A stretch of 38,837 bases of DNA. Origin: Thermoanaerobaculia bacterium. GTDB taxonomy: Bacteria > Acidobacteriota > Thermoanaerobaculia > Multivoradales > JAGPDF01. Position 1 is the first letter of the stretch; each line of letters starts with the position of its first letter. Both the position numbers and the translations under genes were made by a program. The stretch spans positions 1 through 38,837 of the forward strand of contig JAIOJQ010000146.1 of assembly GCA_019911865.1 (NCBI GenBank), read 5' to 3'. Below the pieces are notes generated by a model that saw nothing but the letters and a program-made list of their open reading frames with translations, did not search any database and was not told the DNA's origin. Below, piece by piece: positions 32,762-38,837 of this stretch.

Positions 32762-33241
32762 TTACGGCGCCAGCACCTCGGTGATCTCGAACTCGCGAAT
32801 CCACCATTCGCCCTGGTCGCGCACCCAGACGATGCGGGCGCGGAAGCGCTCGCCGCGCCCGAGAGCTCCCTCGGCGACCGCGAAGCGCGCCGAGGTCTCG
32901 GCGCTGCCGAGGGCGCGGTCGATGCGCACCTCCCGTTCTGCCGCGTCGACCCGGATCGCCGCCGCGCCGTCGCGGTACCGCTGGACGATCGCCGCCAGCT
33001 GCTGGCGGTCGGTGATGGTCGCTTCGTAGGGGCGGGCGAGCACGACGAAGCCGGGCGCGAAGGCCTCGACGATGCGCCGCGTCTTGCCGAACGAGGTGAG
33101 CTGATCTTCCGGCCCGCTCTTCTCGAACCACTCCTGGATCGCGGCGAGCCGCGCCGAGAGCCGCCGACGGTCGCTCGTCCACCAACCCCAGGCGGCCGCC
33201 GTCAGCACCAGCACGAGGAGGCCGGAGACGAGACGCCTCAC
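32762..33241 (-). CDS. Membrane-anchored small protein, possible NTF2/SnoaL-like fold
   Basis: The protein has about 159 residues, with GTG start at 33241 (VRRLVSGLLVLVLTAAAWGWWT), one N-terminal anchor helix, then a soluble domain. That domain begins with helices (RRLSARLAAIQEWFEK), has a middle part ITDRQQLAAIVQRYRDGAAAIRV, and ends in antiparallel strands with FRARIVWVRDQGEWWIREFEIT. The length and a final 'W.I..FE.' strand recall NTF2-like proteins, but I do not recognise a named family. The frame is open upstream to 33400, yet the anchor start is more natural. It lies downstream of the OsmC-like gene on the same strand with a gap of 61 bases. Function unknown. Confidence 0.65.
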   Translation of the reverse strand: MRRLVSGLLVLVLTAAAWGWWTSDRRRLSARLAAIQEWFEKSGPEDQLTSFGKTRRIVEAFAPGFVVLARPYEATITDRQQLAAIVQRYRDGAAAIRVDAAEREVRIDRALGSAETSARFAVAEGALGRGERFRARIVWVRDQGEWWIREFEITEVLAP

Positions 33242-33302
33242 GACGGCGGCATCCAGCCCCGGCCCCTCGTTTGCCCGTCCACGGCAGCTCTCGCGCCCTC
33301 GC

Positions 33303-33734
33303 TCAGACTCCGGCCAGGCGGGCGGCGAGGCGGATCTCGACGGCGGCGAGCGCCTTCGATACCGGGCAGTTCTTCTTCGCCCCTTCGGCCTGCCCGGCAA
33401 ACGTGGCGGCGTCGATGCCGGGCACCTCGGCCTCGCAGTCGAGCTCGATCAGCGCGATCGAAGCGCCGCCCTCGCCCATGCGCAGGTGGACCTTCGCCGT
33501 CGTCGCGATGCGCCGCGGCGCGAAACCCGCCTTCTGCAGAGCCCCCGAAAGCGCCATCGAGAAACAGCCGGCGTGGGCCGCCGCGATCAGCTCCTCCGGG
33601 TTGGTTCCCGTCCCCTCCTCGAAGCGGCTGCTGAACGAGTAGGCACCCTCGAAGGCGCCGCTGCCGAGCCGAACGGTGCCGTTGCCGTCTTTCAGGCCGC
33701 CGTTCCAGACGGCGGATCCGTTGCGCGTGGCCAT
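33303..33734 (-). CDS. OsmC/Ohr family peroxidase
   Basis: This 143-residue protein has the two family cysteines: Cys57 in AAHAGCFSMAL and Cys123 in KKNCPVSKAL. It also has Arg37 and Glu48 (GTNPEEL), which position the peroxide in this family. The WNGGLKDGNGTVRLGSG start and GAFEGAYSFSSRFE strand are OsmC-subfamily features. Such proteins reduce organic hydroperoxides using dihydrolipoyl or similar thiols. Length is normal. AAGGGGAGAG precedes the ATG, and the beta-barrel gene ends 19 bases upstream, so the two may be co-transcribed. OsmC rather than Ohr is favoured by the N-terminus. Confidence 0.9.
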   Translation of the reverse strand: MATRNGSAVWNGGLKDGNGTVRLGSGAFEGAYSFSSRFEEGTGTNPEELIAAAHAGCFSMALSGALQKAGFAPRRIATTAKVHLRMGEGGASIALIELDCEAEVPGIDAATFAGQAEGAKKNCPVSKALAAVEIRLAARLAGV

Positions 33735-33753
33735 GTGCTCTCCCCTTGCCGGC

Positions 33754-34284
33754 TCAGAACCCGAAGCGCACGGAGGCGCCGAGGGTGATGGCGTCCGACT
33801 CCGCCTGATCGAGATCGTTGAAGGCGTCGGCGCGGTAGTTGGCGTTGATGTCGAGATGGATCCTGGGCAGCAGCAGCAGATCGACGCCGACCCGCGCCGC
33901 GTACCAGGGGTCCGACCAGTCGTCGCCGGAGAAGAAGCCGTCGCTCTGCGTCATGCCGACGCCGACGCCGCCGTAGAAGCCGCGTCCGGCGAGGAGGTAG
34001 ATCTGCGGCGCGTAAGCCTCTTCGCCGGTCACGCCGCCGAAGCCGTCCTCCCAGTATTCGATGTCGGCCTCGAAGCGCAGCAGGCCTCCCGGCAGGTACT
34101 GGTAGGAGACGACGATCGAATTGCCGCTGTCCTCGATGGCGCCGAGATCGTCGATCTCGATGTCGTCGAGCGTCTCGAAGTAGTGATACCCGAAGCCGAT
34201 CCGGTGCTCGCCGGCGAGCGCCGGCACCGCAGTGAGGGACACCGTCAGGAGCGCCAGGGAGGCGGTTCGAAGGAATCTCGACAT
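33754..34284 (-). CDS. Outer-membrane beta-barrel protein
   Basis: This 176-residue protein has a clear signal peptide (MSRFLRTASLALLTVSLTAVPALA, cleavage before Gly25) and then alternating hydrophobic/polar strands: HRIGFGYHYF, NSIVVSYQYL, LRFEADIEYW, GGVGVGMTQ, WYAARVGVDLLLL and ITLGASVRFGF. It ends in phenylalanine, the usual signal for outer-membrane insertion. Eight strands of this size resemble small OmpA/OmpW-like barrels. Codons and GC are like its neighbours. It starts with a ribosome-binding site (AGAGAGGAAG). Its job is unknown; it lies just upstream of the OsmC-like gene. Confidence 0.8.
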   Translation of the reverse strand: MSRFLRTASLALLTVSLTAVPALAGEHRIGFGYHYFETLDDIEIDDLGAIEDSGNSIVVSYQYLPGGLLRFEADIEYWEDGFGGVTGEEAYAPQIYLLAGRGFYGGVGVGMTQSDGFFSGDDWSDPWYAARVGVDLLLLPRIHLDINANYRADAFNDLDQAESDAITLGASVRFGF

Positions 34285-34427
34285 GAATCGCTTCCTCTCT
34301 TTCTTTTCCGGTCGTCGCAGCGCGTGGCGAGCCGCGGAATGCGACGTCGCCAGCGCAGCGTCAGGATACCAACTCGCTCAGCAAGATGCGCGCCTGCAGG
34401 CGGCGCCGCAATGGCGCCCGCTCGGGC

Positions 34428-35315
34428 TTACAGCACGCCGCTGCCGAAGCTGTCGCAGGAGTCGACGTCGCCGGACTCGAGGCCGCGGCGCAGCCACTGG
34501 GCGCGCATCTCCGAGGAGCCGTGGGTCCAGCTCTCCGGCGTCACGTAGCCCTGCGTCTGCTTCTGCATCCGGTCGTCGCCGATCGCCGCGGCGGCGCGCA
34601 ACCCCTCTTCGGCGTCGCCCGGCTCGAGCAGGCCGCGCTGGTGGGCGTAGTGGCCCCAGACTCCGGCGAGGCAGTCGGCCTGCAGCTCCATGCGCACCGA
34701 CAGTTCGTTGGCCTCTGCCTGCGACCGGGCCCGCTGCTGCGCCGCGGTGACGCGATCGGCGATGCCGAGCAGGTTCTGTACGTGGTGGCCGACCTCGTGG
34801 GCGAGGACGTAGGCCTGGGCGAAATCCCCCGGCGCACCGAACCGGGAGTGGAGATCGTCGAAGAAGGCCAGGTCGATGTAGAGCTTGCCGTCAGCCGGGC
34901 AGTAGAAGGGGCCGACCGCGGCGCTGCTGAAGCCGCAAGCCGACTGCACCGCCTGGCGGAAGAGGACCAGCGTCGGCAGGCGGTACTCGTACCCCCGCTC
35001 GCGGAAGATCGTGCTCCAGGTCTCCTCCGTGTCGGCGAGTACCGTGGCGGCGAACTGCGCCTGCAGATCGTCGGCGGCATCGCCGGTCGCCTGCGGCCCC
35101 GGAGCGCCCGCCGGCGCGTCGACTCCGACCGGCACGCCGCCCGTCTCCTGCACCTGCTGCAGGAGCGCCAGCGGATCCGAACCGGTCAGCCAGGCGAACA
35201 GCACCACGAGCACCACCGTGCCGCAGCCGCCGGCGAGCAGCCCGCGACCCCCGCCCATGCCGCCCGCCCGACGATCCTCGACCTGCGAGCTCTGCCGTCG
35301 ACCTTGCCAGCGCAT
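34428..35315 (-). CDS. Neutral zinc metallopeptidase (YpfJ family)
   Basis: This 295-residue protein begins with MRWQGRRQSSQVEDRR, a Gly-rich stretch, and one membrane helix (residues 30-44: GCGTVVLVVLFAWLT). The C-terminal domain carries FYCPADGKLYIDLAFFDDL, the zinc-binding HEVGH at 173-177 (LAHEVGHHVQN), and the downstream ELQADCLAGVWGHYA helix with an acidic ligand. These are typical of the Zn_peptidase (YpfJ) family, which also starts with 'M.W.G.R.S..VEDRR'. It is predicted to be anchored in the inner membrane with the catalytic domain outside. Substrates are unknown. It is divergent from the SDR gene, and GAGGAGG precedes its start. Confidence 0.93.
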   Translation of the reverse strand: MRWQGRRQSSQVEDRRAGGMGGGRGLLAGGCGTVVLVVLFAWLTGSDPLALLQQVQETGGVPVGVDAPAGAPGPQATGDAADDLQAQFAATVLADTEETWSTIFRERGYEYRLPTLVLFRQAVQSACGFSSAAVGPFYCPADGKLYIDLAFFDDLHSRFGAPGDFAQAYVLAHEVGHHVQNLLGIADRVTAAQQRARSQAEANELSVRMELQADCLAGVWGHYAHQRGLLEPGDAEEGLRAAAAIGDDRMQKQTQGYVTPESWTHGSSEMRAQWLRRGLESGDVDSCDSFGSGVL

Positions 35316-35424
35316 CGTTCTGCCTCCTCGATTCCTTCACCAGCGACGCGGCCCGGAGCAAGACTTCCACAAACCGGTTTCGCCTCCAAGCCAGGGGCGC
35401 CCCCCGTCGGGTCGCCAGCGACGC

Positions 35425-35430
35425 TAGGAT
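35425..35430 (+). promoter_or_regulatory. Candidate -10 element for the SDR gene
   Basis: GC-TAGGAT: a TAG-type -10 in the 159-base gap between divergent genes. Transcription would start near 35437, giving a leader of about 38 bases before ATG 35475. A GGAGA sequence lies about 8 bases before the ATG. Confidence 0.35.
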
Positions 35431-35474
35431 CCGTTCACCCCGCAAGGACCCCGCGGGAGATCGGAGACCGGACC

Positions 35475-36299
35475 ATGCCCCAGGCGACGCTGGCGGGAAA
35501 GCGACTCTTCATCACCGGTGCGAGCCGCGGCATCGGGCTGGCCATTGCACGCCGCGCGGCGCTCGACGGCGCCCGCGTGGCGGTCGCCGCCAAGACCGCC
35601 GAACCGCACCCGAAGCTGCCGGGGACGATCCACTCCGCGGCGGCGGAGATCGAGGCGGCGGGAGGCGAGGCGCTCGCGCTCGAGTGCGACATCCGCTTCG
35701 AGGAGCAGGTCGAAGCCGCCGTCGCGCGCGCCGTCGAAGCCTTCGGCGGCATCGACATCCTGGTCAACAACGCGTCCGCGATTTCGCTGACCGGCACCCT
35801 CGAGACGCCGATGAAGCGCTTCGACCTGATGCACGGAGTCAACGTGCGCGGCACCTATCTCTGCTCGCGCGCCTGCCTGCCTCACCTGTTGAAAGCGGAC
35901 AACCCGCACGTGCTCAATCTCGCCCCGCCGCTCAACCTCGACCCGAAGTGGTTCGCCGGGCACGTCGCCTACACGATGTCGAAGTACGGCATGTCGATGT
36001 GCGTCCTCGGCATGGCCGAGGAGTATCGCGACCGTGGAGTCGCCTTCAACGCCCTCTGGCCGCGCACCGCCATCGCCACCGCGGCGATCGCCATGATCGG
36101 CGGCGAGCCGATGCTGCGCCACAGCCGCAAGCCGGAGATCCTCGCCGACGCCGCGCACGCCATCCTCGTCCGGCCGGCGCGCCAGTGCACGGGAAACTTC
36201 TTCCTCGACGACGAGGTGCTGGCGGAAGCCGGAGTCACCGATCTCTCCGGCTACGCCGTCGATCCGGCCGCCGAGCTGGTCGGCGATTTCTTCGTCTGA
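35475..36299 (+). CDS. HSDL2-like short-chain dehydrogenase/reductase
   Basis: This 274-residue Rossmann protein has the NAD(P)-binding TGASRGIG (14-21), NNAS (98-101) and the catalytic Tyr166-x3-Lys170 (YTMSK). The NLAPPLNLDPKWFAGHVAY and MSMCVLGMAEE blocks and the C-terminal FFLDDEVL are typical of the HSDL2-like SDR group. In most SDRs a catalytic Ser precedes the Tyr; here the equivalent position in 'NLAPP' is Ala150, whereas close relatives usually read 'NLSPP'. Activity may therefore be altered. The group has been linked to lipid or fatty-acyl metabolism, but the substrate is unknown. It lies 71 bases upstream of the molybdopterin oxidoreductase, which has its own -10 element. Confidence 0.85.
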   Translation: MPQATLAGKRLFITGASRGIGLAIARRAALDGARVAVAAKTAEPHPKLPGTIHSAAAEIEAAGGEALALECDIRFEEQVEAAVARAVEAFGGIDILVNNASAISLTGTLETPMKRFDLMHGVNVRGTYLCSRACLPHLLKADNPHVLNLAPPLNLDPKWFAGHVAYTMSKYGMSMCVLGMAEEYRDRGVAFNALWPRTAIATAAIAMIGGEPMLRHSRKPEILADAAHAILVRPARQCTGNFFLDDEVLAEAGVTDLSGYAVDPAAELVGDFFV

Positions 36300-36358
36300 C
36301 CCGCCCGGGAGCCGTGAGGCAGAGCCTTCCGCTCCGCGTCCCGCCAGCCGGCGGAGAC

Positions 36359-36364
36359 TAGAAT
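36359..36364 (+). promoter_or_regulatory. Candidate -10 element for the molybdopterin oxidoreductase, predicted leaderless
   Basis: TAGAAT ends 6 bases before ATG 36371, so a start site 7 bases after the element is the A of the ATG itself. No Shine-Dalgarno sequence lies between. No good -35 is visible. Confidence 0.4.
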
Positions 36365-36370
36365 CGGGCC

Positions 36371-38383
36371 ATGCCGGAAGCCATCCTGCGCACCACCGCC
36401 TGTCCGCTCGACTGTCCCGACGCCTGCACGCTCGAAGTGACGGTCGAAGGAGACCGCCTGGCCCGCGTCGCCGGTGCGCGTACGGGCAATCCGGTCACCG
36501 ACGGCTTCATCTGCGGCAAGGTGCGCCGGCTGCCCGAGCACGTGCACGGCGAGGCGCGCCTGCGCCAGCCGATGCGGCGGAAGGGAGCCAAGGGTTCCGG
36601 CCGCTTCGAGCCGATCTCCTGGGACGCCGCCCTCGACCTCGCCGCGGCGCGCCTGGTCGAGACCCGCGACCGGTTCGGCGGCGCCGCGATCCTCCCCTAC
36701 TCCTACGGCGGATCGAACGGCCAGCTCACCCAGGACACCACCGACGCGCTGCTCTTCCGGCGGCTCGGCGCGTCGGCGTTGGCGCGCACCGTCTGCGCGG
36801 CCCCCTCGGGGAGGGCCGCCACCGGCCTCTACGGCAAGATGCCGGGCGTCGCCTACACGGACTATCCGGAGGCGCGACTGATCGTCGTCTGGGGCGCCAA
36901 TCCCCGGACCTCCGGTGTCCATCTCGTCCCCTGGATCCACGCCGCGCGCCAGCGCGGCGCGCGGCTGGTGGTCGTCGACCCGCGCGTCACCTCGCTGGCG
37001 GCGCAGGCCGACCTCCACCTCGCCCCGCGGCCCGGCACCGACGTCGTGCTCGCCCTGGCGGTGATCCGCGAGCTGTTTGCCTCCGGCCGCGCCGACCGCG
37101 AGTTCCTGCGCCGGCATGCGCGTGGCCACGAGGAGCTCGAACGGCGGGCCGCCCGCTGGAGCCTCGAGGCCGCGGCCGAAGTCTGCGGCCTCGAGTCCGG
37201 CGAGATCGCCCGCTTCGCCGAGCTCTACGCGGCGAGTTCACCGGCAATCGTGCGCTGCGGCTGGGGGGTCGAGCGCAACCGCAACGGCGGTTCGGCGGTG
37301 GCGGCGATCCTCGCCCTGCCGGCGGTGGCCGGCAAGTTCGGCGTGCGCGGCGGCGGCTACACGATGTCCAACTCGGGCGCCTGGAAGTTCGCCGCCTTCC
37401 CGGTCGGCGACGCCCCCCCGCCGCCACGCACGATCAACATGAACCTGCTCGGCGAGGCGCTGCGCGCGGAGGCCGAACCGCCGGTCCGGCTGCTGTTCGT
37501 CTACAACTCCAACGCCCTCGCCACGACGCCCGACCAGAACGCGGTGCGGCGCGGCCTGGCACGCGAGGACCTGTTCACCGTCGTCTTCGACGCGGTCGCC
37601 ACCGACACCGCGGCCTGGGCCGACCTGCTGCTGCCCGCCACCACCTTCGTCGAGCACCGCGAGCTGTCGCGCGGCTACGGCGCCTACGCGCTGCAGCTCG
37701 GCGAACCGGTGCTGCCGGCGGTCGGCGAGGCGCGCGGCAACTACCGCGTCTTCGGCGACCTGGCGGTGCGCTGCGGCGTGGCGCGGCGCGAGGAGATCCC
37801 CGCCGAGGCGGCGTGGGTCGAGGCGCTGCTCGACTCGACCGGCAAGGGGGACGCCCTGCGCGCCGAGCTGGCCGAGCGCGGCCTCGGCACCCCGCCGGAC
37901 GGCGAGGCCCCGGTGCAGTTCGTCGACGTCTTCCCGCGCACCGCCGACCGTCGCGTCGACCTGGTTCCCGACGAGCTCGACCGCGAAGCGCCGGAAGGGC
38001 TCTACGCTTTCCGCGCCGAGCCGCAGGAGGCGCGCTATCCGCTCGCCCTGATCTCGCCGGCGAGCGACCGCACCACCTCGTCGACCTTCGGTCAGCTGCA
38101 CGAGGGCGAGGTCGCGGCGCGCCTCCACCCGCGCGATGCGGCGGCGCGCGGCATCGCGGACGGGGCCCGCATCCGCATGTTCAACCCGCTCGGCGAGGTG
38201 ATCTGCCGCGCCCGCCTGTCGGAGTCGCTGCGCCCCGGCGTGGTCGAGCTGCCCAAGGGGCTCTGGCAGCGCCACACCGAGAACGGTTCGACCGCCTGTG
38301 CGCTGGCTCCGGCGACGCTGACCGACCTCGGGGGCGGCGCCTGTTTCAACGACGCGCGCGTGGAAGTCGAGGCACTCCCCTGA
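36371..38383 (+). CDS. Molybdopterin (Mo/W-bisPGD) oxidoreductase, catalytic subunit
   Basis: This 670-residue DMSO-reductase-superfamily protein opens with a 4Fe-4S site: Cys11, Cys15, Cys19 (ACPLDCPDAC) and Cys48 (GFICGK). Then come SYGGSNGQLTQDTTDALLF, a likely active-site region TVCAAPSGRAATGLYG with Cys142, the cofactor-binding IVVWGANPRTSG, and VVVDPRVT. The C-terminal MopB domain (PLALISPASDRTTSSTFGQL to LPKGLWQRHT) binds the second pterin. No twin-arginine signal is present, so it is cytoplasmic. It appears self-contained: no iron-sulfur or membrane subunit is adjacent. The substrate is unknown; the group is close to formate-dehydrogenase-like and polysulfide/thiosulfate-reductase-like proteins. 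Whether Cys142 is the metal ligand is inferred. Confidence 0.88.
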   Translation: MPEAILRTTACPLDCPDACTLEVTVEGDRLARVAGARTGNPVTDGFICGKVRRLPEHVHGEARLRQPMRRKGAKGSGRFEPISWDAALDLAAARLVETRDRFGGAAILPYSYGGSNGQLTQDTTDALLFRRLGASALARTVCAAPSGRAATGLYGKMPGVAYTDYPEARLIVVWGANPRTSGVHLVPWIHAARQRGARLVVVDPRVTSLAAQADLHLAPRPGTDVVLALAVIRELFASGRADREFLRRHARGHEELERRAARWSLEAAAEVCGLESGEIARFAELYAASSPAIVRCGWGVERNRNGGSAVAAILALPAVAGKFGVRGGGYTMSNSGAWKFAAFPVGDAPPPPRTINMNLLGEALRAEAEPPVRLLFVYNSNALATTPDQNAVRRGLAREDLFTVVFDAVATDTAAWADLLLPATTFVEHRELSRGYGAYALQLGEPVLPAVGEARGNYRVFGDLAVRCGVARREEIPAEAAWVEALLDSTGKGDALRAELAERGLGTPPDGEAPVQFVDVFPRTADRRVDLVPDELDREAPEGLYAFRAEPQEARYPLALISPASDRTTSSTFGQLHEGEVAARLHPRDAAARGIADGARIRMFNPLGEVICRARLSESLRPGVVELPKGLWQRHTENGSTACALAPATLTDLGGGACFNDARVEVEALP

Positions 38384-38392
38384 GCGCGCCGC

Positions 38393-38760
38393 TCAGGGAG
38401 CCGGCTCGACGCTGAGCGCCGCCGAGCGCGGCGCCGCGCTGCGCGATTCGAACGCCGCCAGCACCACCGTTGCCGCCGCAGTCCGCCGCAGTACCGCCGG
38501 CCAGGGGAACGCGCACTCCCCCGCCGGGCAGGCCACCCCCGGCTGGCAGGCGGCCGGCGACCCCCCGTCGGCGAGCGCCGCGTAGGAGATCGCCCCGGGA
38601 ATCGTGCCGGCCGGCAGGTCGAGCCGCAGCAGGACGCAACCCGGCGGCAGCGTCTCGGCCAGCCGGTCGAGCGAGGCGAGCGGAACCAGGGAGAGCCGGG
38701 CCGCCAGGTCGCTCGGACAGCCGGCGCCGCCGCCCTCGAGCCGCACCTCTATCCGCGCCG
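38393..38760 (-). CDS. Partial cysteine-containing protein of unknown function
   Basis: Reading leftwards from the palindrome centre, the frame gives ARIEVRLEGGGAGCPSDLAA, then RLSLVPLASLDRLAETLPPG, a CQPGVACPAGECAFPW stretch with three closely spaced cysteines, and ends SAALSVEPAP before the stop at 38393. The composition is protein-like with beta strands (CVLLRLDLPAG, ATVVLAAFES). The 5' end is lost in the 74-bp palindrome. A GTG at 38746 could be a start but is probably internal. It is convergent with the molybdopterin oxidoreductase with a 9-base gap. The paired Cys suggests an extracytoplasmic, disulfide-bonded domain. No family recognised. Confidence 0.5.
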
Positions 38761-38797
38761 CGGCGCGGATAGAGGTGCGGCTCGAGGGCGGCGGCGC
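38724..38797. repeat. Perfect 74-bp palindrome (37-bp arms, no spacer)
   Basis: The arms are 38724-38760 and 38761-38797 and are exact reverse complements, centred at GCGCCG/CGGCGC. Beyond 37 bases they diverge at once. The left arm is coding on the minus strand (RIEVRLEGGG), and the right arm encodes the same residues on the plus strand. It lies 40 bases from the end of the window. Confidence 0.95.
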
Positions 38798-38837
38798 TCA
38801 CTCCGACGCCCCGCGCCACGCGGGGGGAGGCCGGTGG

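Overview
The window is very GC-rich and gene-dense, with bacterial gene structure: short gaps, many 1-4 base stop/start overlaps and a strong preference for G or C at codon position 3. The best taxonomic clue is the 593-residue protein at 8057-9838, which looks like the VWFA-related family that is expanded in Acidobacteriota. The most likely source is an Acidobacteriota lineage, perhaps near Thermoanaerobaculia; that is inference. Both ends look like broken contig ends: gene fragments meet head-on at about 240, and a perfect 74-bp palindrome lies 40 bases before the right end.

Layout. 1-785: fragments of a zinc-binding transporter protein (minus) and TsaB (plus), then rimI. 859-3510: a DUF465 protein, phosphatidylserine decarboxylase, phosphatidylserine synthase and an aspartate-semialdehyde-dehydrogenase-like protein lacking the expected nucleophile. 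3789-7338: thioredoxin reductase, a MoxR-like AAA ATPase and its VWA partner. 7418-9838: a membrane protein and a secreted VWFA-related protein. 9871-10008: a DUF3224 remnant.

10140-17955 is the centrepiece: a compact operon for anaerobic dearomatisation of benzoyl-CoA. It holds had, oah, a GNAT acetyltransferase, the four class I (Thauera-type) ATP-dependent benzoyl-CoA reductase genes bcrC-bcrB-bcrA-bcrD, and a cysteine-containing Rrf2 regulator. BcrCB would bind and reduce benzoyl-CoA, and BcrAD would couple ATP hydrolysis to electron delivery. The dienoyl-CoA product then needs a hydratase (Dch, absent here) before Had oxidation and Oah ring opening. The GNAT plus Rrf2 pair recalls the BadL/BadM circuit of Rhodopseudomonas palustris, so the locus appears to combine Thauera-type enzymes with Rhodopseudomonas-type control.

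17968-28184 is all on the minus strand and concerns the cell envelope: an M48 lipoprotein peptidase, a MacAB-like export system (adaptor, two permeases, ATPase), a transglutaminase-like TPR lipoprotein, the lipid II flippase MurJ and a secreted TPR protein. 28296-38393 is mixed: a GH38 alpha-mannosidase with a probable frameshift, a CDF metal exporter, a DUF456 protein, a small anchored protein, an OsmC-like peroxidase, a beta-barrel protein, a zinc metallopeptidase, an HSDL2-like SDR and a molybdopterin oxidoreductase. No tRNA, rRNA, CRISPR array or transposase gene was seen.
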